In this document: positions 20,010 through 30,655 of the stretch, piece after piece
How the letters are laid out: every line of letters starts with the position of its first letter
How positions within the stretch are numbered: position 1 is the stretch's first letter
Assembly (NCBI GenBank): GCA_963989245.1
Contig: OZ022339.1
Coordinates: 19,125,662 to 19,189,661 of the forward strand
Direction of reading: 5' to 3'
From: Nansenia antarctica
Lineage: Eukaryota; Chordata; Actinopteri; Argentiniformes; Microstomatidae
Length of the DNA stretch: 64,000 nucleotides
Program-made: the position numbers and the translations under genes
Notes under the pieces: generated by a model
Told to the model about the DNA's origin: nothing
Database searches by the model: none
What the model saw: the letters and a program-made list of their open reading frames with translations, nothing else

Positions 20010-21803
20010 TAAGGCCCAATCCCGATTCCCTTTTCTACCCCTATGGCTCGTTTTCGAGTGTGACTCGATTTCGAGCCAAGGCCTTCGAACAGAGCCACAA
20101 GCCGTCGGGGTTGAAATCTACCCCTATGAAATGGGACAACCCTTCAAGACTGATACGTCATCAGTAGAATCGTAGAAAAGCATTGACGCTCGCGACTCAT
20201 TCACAACTTCACTTTTATGCTATCAATCGATCAAACAAGTCATCAAATAAAAAAGAACAATGCTTCATTATCAGACCGTGACAGAATAACGGCGCTCTAA
20301 CCTGTATGAAACCTGTGCTCCTACCCTGCCAGTCTGCACTGATTTAGGACAACAGTGCAACAACTTCGCGGCTGAACTTTAGTTAAATTTACGGCATCAT
20401 ATACCATCAATGGGAAACATGGAAAAATGCATGACTTACATATTTATTGACGTTCTGAAATCCGAAGTGACAGGAACGCTGGAGAAACAGCCGCTGTCCA
20501 CTGCATTAATTAACTACATGTCCTTGATGAGTCTCCCGCTCACTGCCCTCCATCAAAAATGTCACATCCATCGATAATATTACATAATAACAACTGTTCG
20601 GATTAGATTGCGAGTTGTTTTGGTATGCCGCAATACAATTTATACCACCAAGGGGGGGGGGGGGGGTGGAATTCGCGCCTATCATGCACATATCAGCCTG
20701 TGGATAGAAAACTTTAGATAGATAACTTTACATTAAATATGTCTACCATCATCCGCTGTCAAACACCACAATTTATGTCTAAATTAACATGATTGTACAT
20801 CTCTGAAATGTTAATCGCGCACATTTCTATGGGTCAGTTGCCGGGGCAGAGGAACAGGGTGACTGTCAGCCTGTGACAAACGCGCAGATATGAGTGCTCC
20901 GGTGTCTTGCTTTAGTAGTCTAATGGAAGTAAGTAAGTAAAGCTTTATTTATATAGCACCTTTCATACAAGAAATGCAGCTCAAAGTGCTTTACAACAGG
21001 AATAAGAACATAAAGTGAATATAAAAACATATACAAGTAGGGATGCACGATATGCATTTTTTTCCAACCGATACCGATGTTTACCCGCTTCTCGTGGCCG
21101 ATAACCGATATGAGAACCGATATGAGAACAGATATAATTTCACAGTTGATAACCTGTAGTTCATGCACACCTGAAGGTAAGAAAGGCTATGTAGTGAGCA
21201 AAGATTGATGATTTAATATTCCATAGTGATCTCACCAAATGTCACTATTGTTAACACAACAAAGAGAACACTTCTGACTCTTCAAATGTTCATTTATTAT
21301 TTCCTCTAACAAACAGAATCTGTTATAGACAAAATGCTTTTTTTAGCCAAGATCTGGCCTCCTTTTATGAAAACAAAAAAGGCTCACCTAAGAGTAATTA
21401 GATCAAAAAAGTGTCAAAAATAAACTGCATCTTGTCTATCCCTGTAAATTGAAAATGCATAAATAAAATATCAAAAAATAAATAAAGTGCATCAGTCAAT
21501 ACAAAAATAAAGACTTTTAAAGAACCAAACGTTTTATAGAACTTTTACAGAAACTAGTGCCAAATGGCTGCTTAGTCTGCAGATAAACAGAATGACACAA
21601 GGCACATAGTAGGCTACACTAGTATGCTTAATAAAGCAACTGAAAAGGGCTGGGCTATGCTACTTTTAGTGCATGAGGATGAGGTAGGTTGTGATAAAGC
21701 CCATCAAACGTTTTGCACAAGAATTCAAAATAAATTGCACTGACATGGGAAAACAAAAAGTGCATGTTTTCCTTGTAAACAACTTGTCTTGTATAGCCTA
21801 CAT

Positions 21804-22031
21804 TCACATTCTCACCGCAGCTTTTTTTTTCACGGCTAGGCTACCTTCTGCTACTAGTGCTTGATATTCCTTCCATACAGCGTGCTTGCAATGGTGAATC
21901 TTAAGGTGACTTATGAGATTCGTTGTGTTGTAACTCGTAGACCTTTGCCCTCCTCTCCGAACTTTTGTCGAACATGTATTGCAAATTGCAAACGCACTAT
22001 CTGCCTCAAAAACTTTGAAGAATGTCCACAC
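21804..22031 (-). pseudogene. BED zinc-finger exon of a hAT transposase
   Basis: The frame gives WTFFKVFEADSAFAICNTC, then a Ser/Thr/Asn-rich stretch and LISHLKIHH. This is the C-x2-C ... H-x3-5-H pattern of BED fingers that bind transposon ends. No ATG starts this frame; it opens at a GTG. The frame closes after 75 codons and no catalytic exons follow. Confidence 0.75.
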
Positions 22032-22161
22032 CGGGGAAGCCTGTACGCAGGCGCAGGAGCATGAGCGCGAGAACCGGAACCAGAAATATTTCCGGCTTCA
22101 TATTATCGGCTCAATATCGGCTAAAATTTAATAAAACCGATAAATATTTAATAACATTAAT

Positions 22162-22373
22162 TAATAATAATAATTTTGCCATTTAGCAGACGCTTTTATC
22201 CAAAGCGACTTACAATTACGAATTACAGGGACATTCCCCCTGGAGTAACTGAGGGCTAAGTGCCTTACTCAAGGGCACACTAGTAGTGGTGTGGCTTCAG
22301 GCGGGATTTGAACTCACAACCTTCCGATCACAAGTCCAACTCACTATCCACTAGACCACCACTACATTAATTT
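22162..22373 (-). mobile_element. tRNA-derived SINE (family 2) with TSD
   Basis: Minus-strand head GTAGTGGTGGTCTAGTGGAT (A box) and GGTTGTGAGTTCAAATCCC (B box); tail GCTAAATGGCAAAATTATTA. Perfect TSD ACATTAAT (22154-22161, 22374-22381). A near-identical SINE lies at 44203-44399. Confidence 0.88.
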
Positions 22374-22621
22374 CCCATTATCGGGCCGATAAATATCGGT
22401 GCCGATAATATCGGGCATCCCTATATACAAGCATAGAATGAATATAAAAGCAGGGGAAAACAGTCAAAAGAAAAGGTAAAGATTTACATTTCTTACACAC
22501 TATGTGATACATGTCATACATTCATACACTACTATATATTATTTTAGCCCCCTCAGTGAGTGTAGTCACGCTAGTATGGGACCTGCACCTGTGGTACACG
22601 CTACCCCACCCGCAATGTACT

Positions 22622-22975
22622 GCCCTCTCACTTGGTTGCAGGGTATTTCAACCGGGGCCTGGTTACCCCTTAATATCCAGGACCTACTGTCCCTTCCTTA
22701 AGCCTAAATTGGATCTCGGCGGGCCTGGTTACCCCTGAAATCTAGTATCCAGGACCTACTGTCCCTTCCTTAAGCTTAACTTGGATCTCGGCGGGCCTGG
22801 TTACCCCTGAAATCTAGTATCCAGGACCTACTGTCCCTTCCATAAGCCTAACTTGGATCTCGGCGGGCCTGGTTACCCCTGAAATCTAGTATCCAGGACC
22901 TACTGTCCCTTCCTTAAGCCTAACTTGGATCTCGGCGGGCCTGGTTACCCCTGAAATCTAGTATCCAGGACAGTA
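22622..22975. repeat. About 72-bp minisatellite, 4-5 units
   Basis: Units contain CCTGGTTACCCCTGAAATCT, AGTATCCAGGACCTACTGTC and GATCTCGGCGGG. Located in the 3' UTR of the L2-like LINE. Confidence 0.92.
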
Positions 22976-23028
22976 AAATATTTAAAGTGCAATAGCTGGC
23001 AAATGAGCAGTGGGCAGGTGCAGATAAG

Positions 23029-23646
23029 CTAGTTGAAGGCTATATTGAAGAAGTGCGTTTTTAGCTTTCTTTTAAAAATATTTAGTGAGCTGGCTTCCCT
23101 GATCTCTAAAGGTAATGTGTTCCAAAGCTTTGGGGCATAGTTGGCAAAGGCTGCGCTCCCGATCTTCTTCTGACTGTTGCTGGGAACCTCTAATAAACCT
23201 GCGATAGATGATCTTAGTGTTCTTGAGGGTACATAATTGGCAAGGGAATTAGCAATGTACTTTGGGCCTCGCCCATTAAGGGCTTTGTATATAAGGAGGA
23301 GGACCTTAAAATCAACCCTACATGTTACTGGCAGCCAGTGCAGAGTAGCTAGGACCGGAGTAATGTGTTCTCTCCTCTTGGTTCTAGTTAGAAGTCGAGC
23401 TGCAGAGTTTTGAATGAGCTGAAGTCTTGCAGTCGTTTTTTTAGGAAGGCCAGTAAAAAGTGTGTTACAGTAATCGAGCCGGCTTGAGACAAAGGCATGA
23501 ATCAGTTTTTCAGCATCTTTTTGGTTTATAAGTGGTCTTACTTTAGCAATGTTTCGAAAGAATGATGTTTTCGTCACCTTGTTAATATGGGACTTGAAGC
23601 TTAGGTCTGAGTCGAAAATAACACATTGGGCCGGTTTCACAGACAA
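23029..23646 (-). pseudogene. LINE reverse transcriptase C-terminal part
   Basis: Minus-strand frame with VIFDSDLSFKSHINKVTK, SSRLDYCNTLFTGLPKKT, LQLIQNSAARLLTRTKRREH, ATLHWLPV and a C-terminus SLNIFKRKLKTHFFNIAFN. This is the standard thumb/C-terminal block of L2-like ORF2. It is cut at 23630-23640 by a foldback MITE; the sequence upstream of the cut continues at 26862-26985 (EDKTEVLLIGPKAKRDMLL). No YXDD catalytic box is left in this LINE. Confidence 0.85.
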
Positions 23647-23902
23647 GGCTTAAGCCTAGTCCTGGACTAAATCACACTTTCAATGTAAAATCTCTAGGGA
23701 TGCACGATATTATCGGCACCGATATTTATCGGCCCGATATTGAGGAATTAATGTTTATCGGTATCGGTATTTATTATAAAATTTAGCCGATATTTAACCG
23801 ATAATATGAAGCCGGAAATATTTCTGCTTCCGGTTTCCGCGCTCTGCTTCCGGTTTCCGCGCTCAGGCACGCAGTTTGTTTTGACGAGACGTGAGCGAAA
23901 CA

Positions 23903-25472
23903 CAGTGGCGGGCGGTGCATTTCACACCTAGGCCTTCAGTGATGTCCGACACAGTCCTACCTGAATTATTCTACCTCTTAATACCATCATTATGACGCCA
24001 TGGCTCTAGAAACTAGACAGAAACACAGTATAACCGGGCGTTGCATCACCTTAACATAATCAGACAAGTACAACAGAGTTATATTAATATTTCCGAAGCA
24101 TTTTTAATCAATAAATCCGCATTTACAATGAAGAGTGTGATCTTTAAGATCGCTTCGCTTGGATACTGTCAAAACTTTTAAATAAAAGGCACTTTTATCG
24201 TCAAGAAACGTGACAAAACAATTCAACAAGTCTCCTTGAGTACTTTTACTGCACAGCTGATTCACGTGCGCCACCCACGTAATCTCCACATCTCTTGCAA
24301 CCTGCAACAGACGCATCAAACATTTATTTTATAAGCCTATATTTGTCATTTTAATTACCTATATATTAATTCGTTAATATTGAAACGAAAATAAAATGAA
24401 TTTTAATTACCTATATATTAATTCGTTAATATTGAAACGAAAATAAAATGAAATAACGAAATAAAATGACAAAAATATATACAAATAAAATAAAAAATAA
24501 AATGCTTTGTACTCACCAAAACAACATCATTTGAAAACAAAATCCATCCTCCTTTCTTTCCTCAGGAATACTTCAATTACTCTGTTGTACAGTCTGTTGA
24601 GCTGTAAATCCACTCGAGTGTCCCCAAAGGTGTTCAAAAGCACCGTTGCTTGTAAGTGCCCAGCCGTGCTTTGGTGTCTCGTTGCTCCCTTGGTTAGACA
24701 ACTCAAGTTTGCAAAACCAGTGTGGCTCCAAACACCCGATCGATCTGTTGCAAATAGCAGGCATTGCCAGCAGTACAATTTGCAGTGCCTTTCGGAGCCT
24801 GTGAGCCAGGGGTACCGCTCGTAGTTAGCGATCTGAAAGTGCCGGACAAACCCTTTTCCCCGCTGAGAAAGGCTCGCAAGAGTCGGGGTTGGCCGTTCTC
24901 TGATAATGTCTATCTTTTCCTGGAAAGTTCTTCTAGAAAATGGCGTTGTTTTAAGATCTGCCACCACATCTGCCTCTTCTCCCCCTTCCGCCATTGTAGC
25001 TGATTGCAGACGGTATAAAGATACGCAAATTACCTTGCTACGCATCTCAATAGTGCGTATCCAATCAAAAGACGTGCTGGGTGCTGACATCAGATTGAGC
25101 CTTCCAGCAGGCGCCGTTGTTGATTTTGCTCGCATCTACGTAGGTTTACTAGGAACGCCACAGGTTTTCTCGTTCCAACGTTAAGTTACAGGTCGAATTC
25201 GCGGCACCGTCTGTTGTGAAGGCGGGCAGATTTGGGAGCCCCCTAGCAACACATTTTGATTGGATAAAAGCTCTAACATAAAGGCCAGCCCTCCAAATCT
25301 CAATTGGAGACTGGAAGCAGCGCAACCAAGAGGAAAGCTATGAAATGAAGAGAATAGACTATGGGGAATCATTAATACATATTTGTGGAAAAAATATATT
25401 AAATAAAATGTATATTCTGATGATGTTTAGGCCAGCAGAGAAGGCCTTGCTGGCCCTGACGGCACACCACTG
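23903..25472 (-). mobile_element. Second hAT nested at the start codon of the BED gene
   Basis: Ends CAGTGGCGGGCGGTG and ACGGCACACCACTG; perfect 8-bp TSD GCGAAACA (23895-23902, 25473-25480). The right TSD supplies the A of the BED gene's ATG (25480-25482). It carries one intronless miniature transposase-like frame. Confidence 0.92.
24527..24994 (-). CDS. Miniature hAT-derived protein (zinc finger joined to transposase C-tail)
   Basis: 155 codons from MAEGGEEADVVADLKTTPFS; an upstream in-frame ATG at 25135 would add 47 residues. Contains RTFQEKIDIIRERPTPTL, GKGFVRHFQIANYERYPWL, a Cys/His cluster (HCKLYCWQCLLFA, then SHTGFANLSCLTKG and RHQSTAGH) typical of TTF-type N-terminal fingers of ZMYM1-like hAT transposases. 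It then jumps to the extreme C-terminal motif VIEVFLRKERRMDFVFK. The same C-terminal motif ends an exon at about 50039-50150. The whole DDE catalytic core is missing although the frame is open. It may bind element ends without cutting; function is unproven. Confidence 0.6.
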   Translation of the reverse strand: MAEGGEEADVVADLKTTPFSRRTFQEKIDIIRERPTPTLASLSQRGKGFVRHFQIANYERYPWLTGSERHCKLYCWQCLLFATDRSGVWSHTGFANLSCLTKGATRHQSTAGHLQATVLLNTFGDTRVDLQLNRLYNRVIEVFLRKERRMDFVFK

Positions 25473-25479
25473 GCGAAAC

Positions 25480-25725
25480 ATGCCTTCCCCGGTGTGGACA
25501 TTCTTCACAATTTCTAAGGCAGATATTGCGTTTGCAATTTGCAATACATGTTCAACAAAAGTTCGGAGAGGAGGGCAAAGGTCTACGAGTTACAACACAA
25601 CGAATCTAATAAGTCACCTGAAGAATCACCATTGCAAGCACGCTGTATGGAAGGAATATCAAGCACTCGTTGTAGCAGAACACGTTAGCCTAGCCGCGAA
25701 AAAAAAGCCATTGTGGATTTCATGA
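25480..25725 (+). pseudogene. BED zinc-finger exon of a hAT transposase
   Basis: ATG at 25480 gives MPSPVWTFFTISKADIAFAI then CNTCSTKVRRGGQR and LISHLKNHHCKHAVWKEY, a BED finger closely similar to 21804-22031. The frame stops after 81 residues; the catalytic part was replaced by a minisatellite. Confidence 0.78.
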
Positions 25726-25732
25726 ACTTACA

Positions 25733-26345
25733 TGTAATGAATATACATGTAAACATACTGTATACTGTCTAAAGCTATGGTTAACATATACATGTAAACA
25801 TGCAGTATACTGTAAAGCTATGGTTAACATGTACATGACATGTAAACATACAGTATACTGTCTAAAGCTATGGTTAACATGTACATGACATGTAAACATA
25901 CAGTATACTGTCTAAAGCTATGGTTAACATATACATGTAAACATAGTATACTGTCTAAAGCTATGGTTAACATGTACATGTAAACATACAGTATACTGTC
26001 TAAAGCTATGGTTAACATGTACATGACATGTAAACATACAGTATACTGTCTAAAGCTATGGTTAACATGTACATATAAACATACAGTATACTGTCTAAAG
26101 CTATGGTTAACATGTACATGACATGTAAACATACAGTATACTGTCTAAAGCTATGGTTAACATATACATGTAAACATACAGTATACTGTCTAAAGCTATG
26201 GTTAACATGTACATGACATGTAAACATACAGTATACTGTCTAAAGCTATGGTTAACATGTACATGTAAACATACAGTATACTGTCTTAAGCTATGGTTAA
26301 CATATACATGTAAACATACAGTATACTGTCTAAAGCTACGGTTAA
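25733..26345. repeat. AT-rich minisatellite, units of about 40-55 bp
   Basis: About 12 units of the form CATACAGTATACTGTCTAAA GCTATGGTTAACATRTACATG with an optional ACATG extension. The unit contains a short palindrome (CAGTATACTG). Inside the BED-hAT where the transposase core should be. Confidence 0.93.
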
Positions 26346-26599
26346 CACAAGATCTTTATGAACTTTGGCTAAAAAAAGCATTGTGCACTGTCTATAACAG
26401 ATTCTGTTTGTTAGAGGAAATAATAAATGAACATTTGAAGACTCAGAAGTGTTCTCTTTGTTGTGTTAACAATAGTGATGCAAGTTAGATTTGGTGAGAT
26501 CACTATGGAATATTAAATCATCAATCTTTGCTCACTACATAGCCTTTCTTACCTTCAGGTGTGCATGAACTACAGGTTATCAACTGTGAAATTATATCT

Positions 26600-26695
26600 G
26601 AATGGTCTTTATTGTCATTGATATAGTACAGGTACCAAACAATGACATTTGGGAGGGGGGCTCCCCTGGTGCTAGGAAAGAAAAAATAAAACAAT
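26600..26695 (-). mobile_element. LINE 3' tail fragment (minus)
   Basis: GAATGGTCTTTATTGTCATTG through GGGGGGCTCCCCTGGTGCTAG is the reverse complement of the LINE tail at 27205-27295. Confidence 0.75.
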
Positions 26696-26861
26696 AATAA
26701 TAATATCGGTATCGGTTATCGGCCACGAGAAGCGGGTAAATATCGGTATCGGTATCGGTTGGAAAAAATGCATATCGTGCATCCCTAAAAATCTCCATTG
26801 AAGATGCTTTTTAGTCCAGGATTAGGCTTGAGCCTTGTCTGTGAAACTGGCCCCGAGACTT

Positions 26862-26985
26862 GTAACCTCAGGTTTAATCCATGATGTCAGTTTCCCTAGA
26901 TTATTAAGCAGCATATCCCTCTTTGCTTTAGGGCCGATCAGTAGGACTTCAGTTTTGTCCTCGTTTAGCTTCAACTAACTTTAAA
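26862..26985 (-). pseudogene. LINE RT fragment upstream of the MITE
   Basis: Minus-strand reading gives LNEDKTEVLLIGPKAKRDML then LTSWIKPEVTSLG, which in L2-like elements directly precedes the GVIFDSDLSF block found at 23640. This confirms the two RT pieces belong to one LINE. Confidence 0.75.
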
Positions 26986-27314
26986 TGAATGTGCGACATG
27001 TGAATGTGCGACACTTTAAATGAATGTGCAATAACACTATGTGCAATATGACAACCCTCGGGTACATAAGGTTCAGAGATAGGAAATGTTAGAATAGGTA
27101 TAGCATAGCATAGAGTACAGCACAGTGTTTTATTTGTATAGTATAGTATAGTGGATAGTGTACATAGCCTTTATTTATGTAAACCAGCTCTTTTCCCTTC
27201 TTGTTTTTAGTTTTTTTTCCTAGCACCAGGGGAGCCCCCCCTCCCAAATTTCGTTGTTTGGTACCTGTACTATATCAATGACAATAAAGACCATTCATTC
27301 ATTCATTCATTCAT
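26975..27314 (+). mobile_element. 5'-truncated LINE tail with (ATTC)n end
   Basis: Matches the LINE 3' UTR at 16755-17008 and continues to its authentic end, ATGACAATAAAGACCATTC followed by ATTC repeats. It occupies the place where the host LINE has lost its RT palm region. Confidence 0.85.
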
Positions 27315-27939
27315 GTACTGATACGTTATCAATGTTCAGCCCTCTTGTTATTACCAAGTCCAGGGTGTTGCCATGTTGATGCGTAGCTTGATGTATGTGC
27401 TGTGTAAGTCCAAAACTGTCCAGTAGGTTCAAGAGCTCTATACTTTTGGGGTCATCCTTCTTATTAATGTGAATGTTCAAATCTCCATTCAAGATTAATC
27501 TATCAAATCTAGTGACGACAGTTGAGATCAGTTCTGAAAATTCTTGCAGGAATACTGATAATGAGCATCTTGGTGGTCGATATACTGTAATGATAAGGAC
27601 TGATATTTCTGCTTTGAGCTCAAGAGCATAATATTCGAATGATGTGACTTCACCCAGGTCAATGTCCTTGAAAACAAGTTTAGCTGAATAAATAGCTGCA
27701 ATGCCTCCTCCTTTCTTGTTTTGTCTAATTGACTTCTGATAATTATAGTTTGGGGGGCAGGTTTCTATTATGGTCCCTAAACCTTCGGTATTGGTTAACC
27801 ATGTCTCGACTAAAAATATACAATCTAGCTTATTCTTGGTTATCAGGTCATTAATCAAGAATGATTTCTTTTTCAAAGCTCTGACATTAAAAAGAGCTAA
27901 TTTCAGCTGCATGAACTTTGCATCACAGTTTGAATACAC
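27307..27939 (-). pseudogene. LINE apurinic-endonuclease domain
   Basis: The minus-strand frame includes LALFNVRALKKKSFLINDLI, LDCIFLVETWLT, GGGIAAIYS, VLIITVYRPPR, LNGDLNIHINKKDDPKSIEL and HQHGNTLDLVITRG. These are the AP-endonuclease motifs (ETW, YRPP, GD.N, T.LDL) of an L2/CR1-type ORF2. It ends where the LINE tail insertion starts, before the last endonuclease motif (SDH). Confidence 0.88.
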
Positions 27940-28249
27940 AGTTGTCTCACGGGTAACAGTTATTAGCCTTGATTTACGTACAGGATGTGCTGAGGGATAG
28001 TTGTAATTGTTTTGTCTAGCAGTAATCCGTGTAGGAATAGCAGAGGTGCTTATCTCTTGCTGGATGACCGTGTCCTTGCTGGATGAGAGAGTGTTCTGGG
28101 TTTTCTTTGATGGGGGTGGGGAGGGGGGACGGGATGGGGGGGTTTGGGTGTGCGAATTGGGGGGGTAGCTAGATTCAGGATACAGGATGAGATGAATGCA
28201 GAGACCTGTGCATGCGTCCCCTCTGAGGGGGATGAAAGCACGGGGCTTG

Positions 28250-29507
28250 AAGTGAGAGGGAAGTGGAAGGGTGGTGCCCGGAGAGGGCTAGGGTAGGGGC
28301 GAGGTGTCGTGGAGGGTTGTGAAGGGGTCAGGTGGAGTATCCCAAAGAGGGGTAGAGGCCTGGGGGTTTGTGGGTGGGGGGTTGGGAGTCGCTGGAACTG
28401 ACACCTCTGCTAGTTGAACAGCAGAGGCAGGGTCCAGCGTTGTGAGGGTGGGAGAGGCCTTCTCCTTGACGTCCTCGTCTTGTGGTGCGTCAGCTGTTGA
28501 CCTGTCCTTGTGGCTGGGGAGACCGGCATCTGTGGCTGAGTCATTTGATTGTGGCCTGTTCTTGTTCTTATCTACTGTTGGGTGGTTGATGGAGTAAAGT
28601 AGGTTAGAAGTAAAGTAGGTGAACAGCGCCTCTCCGGCTCTGTTGAGTCGATTCTTGCTGAAGAGGTCTCTGCATTCCCAAAATAGATTGAAATTGTCAA
28701 TATAATTTACTTCATGTAGGTGACAATTAGTTGATAGCCATGTGCTTATTCCGAGTAGCCTGCTGAATCTGTTAACTCTCCGTCCATTTGAAGGCAGGGG
28801 ACCACTGATGTATGATTCAACAATCAAGGATCTTAACATCTTTAGGAGTTTGACAAAGTCACGTTTCAGTATTTCTGATTGCTGTTTGGCTATGTCATTG
28901 GTTCCAACATGTAGAATAATCTTGTTCACATCTTCATGGGCAGACAGGATTTCTGGGATTTTTTCTGTTATGTTATAAACCATCTCATCAGGGAAGCAGT
29001 ATGCTTTTATGTTCCTCTTACTGCCAATATTGATATGCTTTACAGCAGAGTCACCAATAATTAAAGTTGCTATTGGTCTTGTCGCATCATTACCTTGGTG
29101 CTGCTTAAGCCTGGTTTTAAGGTGGGCCCTGAACTAGCATTGTTAGCTTGTGCTGTAGCATCATTAGCTTGCAGACCCTTTAATCCAGGCTCACACAGTA
29201 GCTGTTGGGTAGCCAGTGACGGCCAGCCGGTCGCCGTACTAATCTCAGGTTGAGAGTCACTGTCTGCGGGAAGCAGAGTCAAGGGCGCCGGCTTTCCCCG
29301 ACGGGCATTCAGAGGGAAAGTATCATTTTCAGTGGGCCGGGTGCTACTCACGTTAGCAATCTGACTCGGTGCCACTCGGTTCGCAGAGTCCTTCAGTTGA
29401 AATATCTTTGTTTCAAGTACTGCAATCTTCTGTAGATATCCGCTGCAGCCTCTGCAAGGCGACATGTCCGCGCCGAGAGGATATTCTGTCCGGTGTCCGA
29501 GAGACAA
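28250..29507 (-). pseudogene. LINE ORF1 with SGNH-esterase domain, frameshifted
   Basis: The N-terminal part (29507-29070) includes CRGCSGYLQKIAVLETKIFQ, a short coiled-coil-like stretch, and ends at a stop. One frame over, the sequence continues with ATLIIGDSAVKHINIG (catalytic-Ser GDS block, about 29070-29020) and KIILHVGTNDIAKQQSE (G-x-N-D block, about 28920), the esterase signature of CR1/L2 ORF1 proteins. A Pro/Thr-rich tail follows. The frame break near 29075 disables it. Confidence 0.8.
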
Positions 29508-29689
29508 ACTGTGGACTGGTGACTCCTTGATTAGGCTATTGCTTGTACACGCCGGTGCTCCAGGTGCGTGAAAATTGTAGAGAGCGAGAAAGCAAAATAA
29601 GCAAAAGAGGATATAAAAGAATGTAGTAAAAGCTATATAAAAAACTTAAAATAAAGAAATAAAAGAAGTTAAAACTATAAAAAAGCCTG

Positions 29690-30005
29690 TAACGTTAGAC
29701 ACAGCACCTCGACATAAAAGCGTTTTTTTTGTTATGCTTGTTATAAAGAAAAGGTCTATAATGCATTGTAATGACATTAAACTAACGTTTGATAGATAAC
29801 TTTACATATGTGTACCATCATCCGCTGTCAAACGCCACAGGTAATAATTGATTTATGATTGTACATCTCTGAAATGCTCGACTGTCATGCAGCGTTGCGT
29901 TACTGTAACGTTAGACACAGCACCGACATAAAAGCGATTTTTTTTGTTTGTTATGCTTGTTATAAATAAAAGGTCCAATGCATTGTAATGACATTAAACT
30001 AAGAT
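29690..30005. repeat. Direct repeat pair of about 95 bp
   Basis: TGTAACGTTAGACACAGCAC ... CATTGTAATGACATTAAACT occurs at 29688-29787 and again at about 29906-30002. A diverged inverted copy lies at about 48490-48620. Confidence 0.8.
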
Positions 30006-30655
30006 AATAAGATGGTTATCATCATTTTTCAAATCTTTATTAATAAGTAATTACAGAGAAAGTAAAATGACATTTCCGCATTGAATAGAGCGACATAACA
30101 TTTCTGTAGATGTTTCGCAATGCATCCTGGAATCAAGGGGTAGCGTACCCCTATGGCTTCGAAGCTAGTCTGGTCCTGAAATCGCTCGAAATGAAGTCAT
30201 AGTTAGCCCTCGAAATGAAGCCATGGCTCGATGAAATATGAATTGGGACAGCCCTCCCCCTAAACGTGAACGCGCAAATCAAGCCATAGGGGTGAAAACG
30301 AAGCCGTAGGGGTGAATTGGGATTTGCCCTAAGACTACCATCTGAATAGGTATGTGCACGATGGAAAACGCTCTATTTTATTATGTGTTCTTCAGCTTCT
30401 TGATTAGTGTAAATGGGCACAAATATATAAATATATACGTTTGTTAGTTTTACTGTATATAGGTATAATGTATATCTATATTTGTATCTATATTGGTGAA
30501 ATTACTGAACAAAATGTGAAATTTATCTGTGACTGTTTGTGCTTCATTTGTTTTCTATACACAGGTCCACCTCACAGCTACTGTTTCTGAACCCAAGTCC
30601 ACAGAGTTCCTGCTGTGGTTCTTCAGTCCAGAAAAGCACAACGTGGGGTCCAAAG

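Larger units (their letters stand above)
21038..22423 (-). mobile_element. BED-type hAT transposon inside the LINE 3' UTR
   Basis: Ends TAGGGATGCACGATATGC (left) and GGGCATCCCTA (right); perfect 8-bp TSD TATACAAG (21030-21037, 22424-22431). It carries a BED-finger exon (minus strand) and a SINE at 22162-22373. Same family as 23695-26787. The rest of the transposase is missing. Confidence 0.92.
23695..26787 (+). mobile_element. BED-type hAT transposon inside the MITE
   Basis: Ends TAGGGATGCACGATATTATC and CATATCGTGCATCCCTA; perfect 8-bp TSD AAAATCTC (23687-23694, 26788-26795). Contains the BED exon (plus strand), a second complete hAT, a minisatellite and a LINE tail. Sequence 26345-26600 matches the reverse complement of 21170-21350, confirming it is the same family as 21038-22423. 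Confidence 0.93.
23631..26862. mobile_element. Palindromic foldback MITE split by a hAT
   Basis: The left half (GGCCGGTTTCACAGACAAGG ... TCAATGTAAAATCTC) ends at 23694. The right half (AAAATCTCCATTGAAGATGC ... GTCTGTGAAACTGGCCCC) restarts at 26788. Joined, they equal the uninterrupted 125-bp MITE at 63667-63791. Inserted in the LINE RT region. Confidence 0.88.
20927..29690 (-). mobile_element. L2/CR1-like LINE, interrupted and internally deleted
   Basis: Read right to left on the minus strand: ORF1 with an SGNH-esterase signature (29507-28250), ORF2 endonuclease (27939-27307), a short RT piece (26985-26862), RT C-terminus (23646-23029), and a 3' UTR ending in a (CTTA)n tail at 20927. The fingers/palm part of RT is gone between 26985 and 27315, where another LINE tail sits. 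Other elements inserted into it are a BED-hAT (21038-22423) and a foldback MITE that itself carries two hATs (23631-26862). Right boundary approximate. Confidence 0.8.
20010..30331. mobile_element. TIR-bounded composite, about 10.3 kb
   Basis: The left end TAAGGCCCAATCCCGATTCC and the inward-read right end TAGGGCAAATCCCAATTCAC are related, and both run into CCCCTATGGC-type sequence. This suggests one DNA transposon whose interior has been filled by later insertions. Interior flank pieces (20700-20810, 29790-29880) are similar to each other in direct orientation. No clear target duplication, no transposase of its own; superfamily not assigned. Confidence 0.5.

Noticed and set aside
25824..26227. 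Frames encoding repeated HVHVNHSFRQYTVCL units
   Set aside because: Translation of the minisatellite in the BED-hAT.
25733..26345. Regularly spaced repeats resembling a CRISPR array
   Set aside because: Whole units are repeated with no unique spacers; eukaryotic context; it is a minisatellite. The same applies to 37210-37906.
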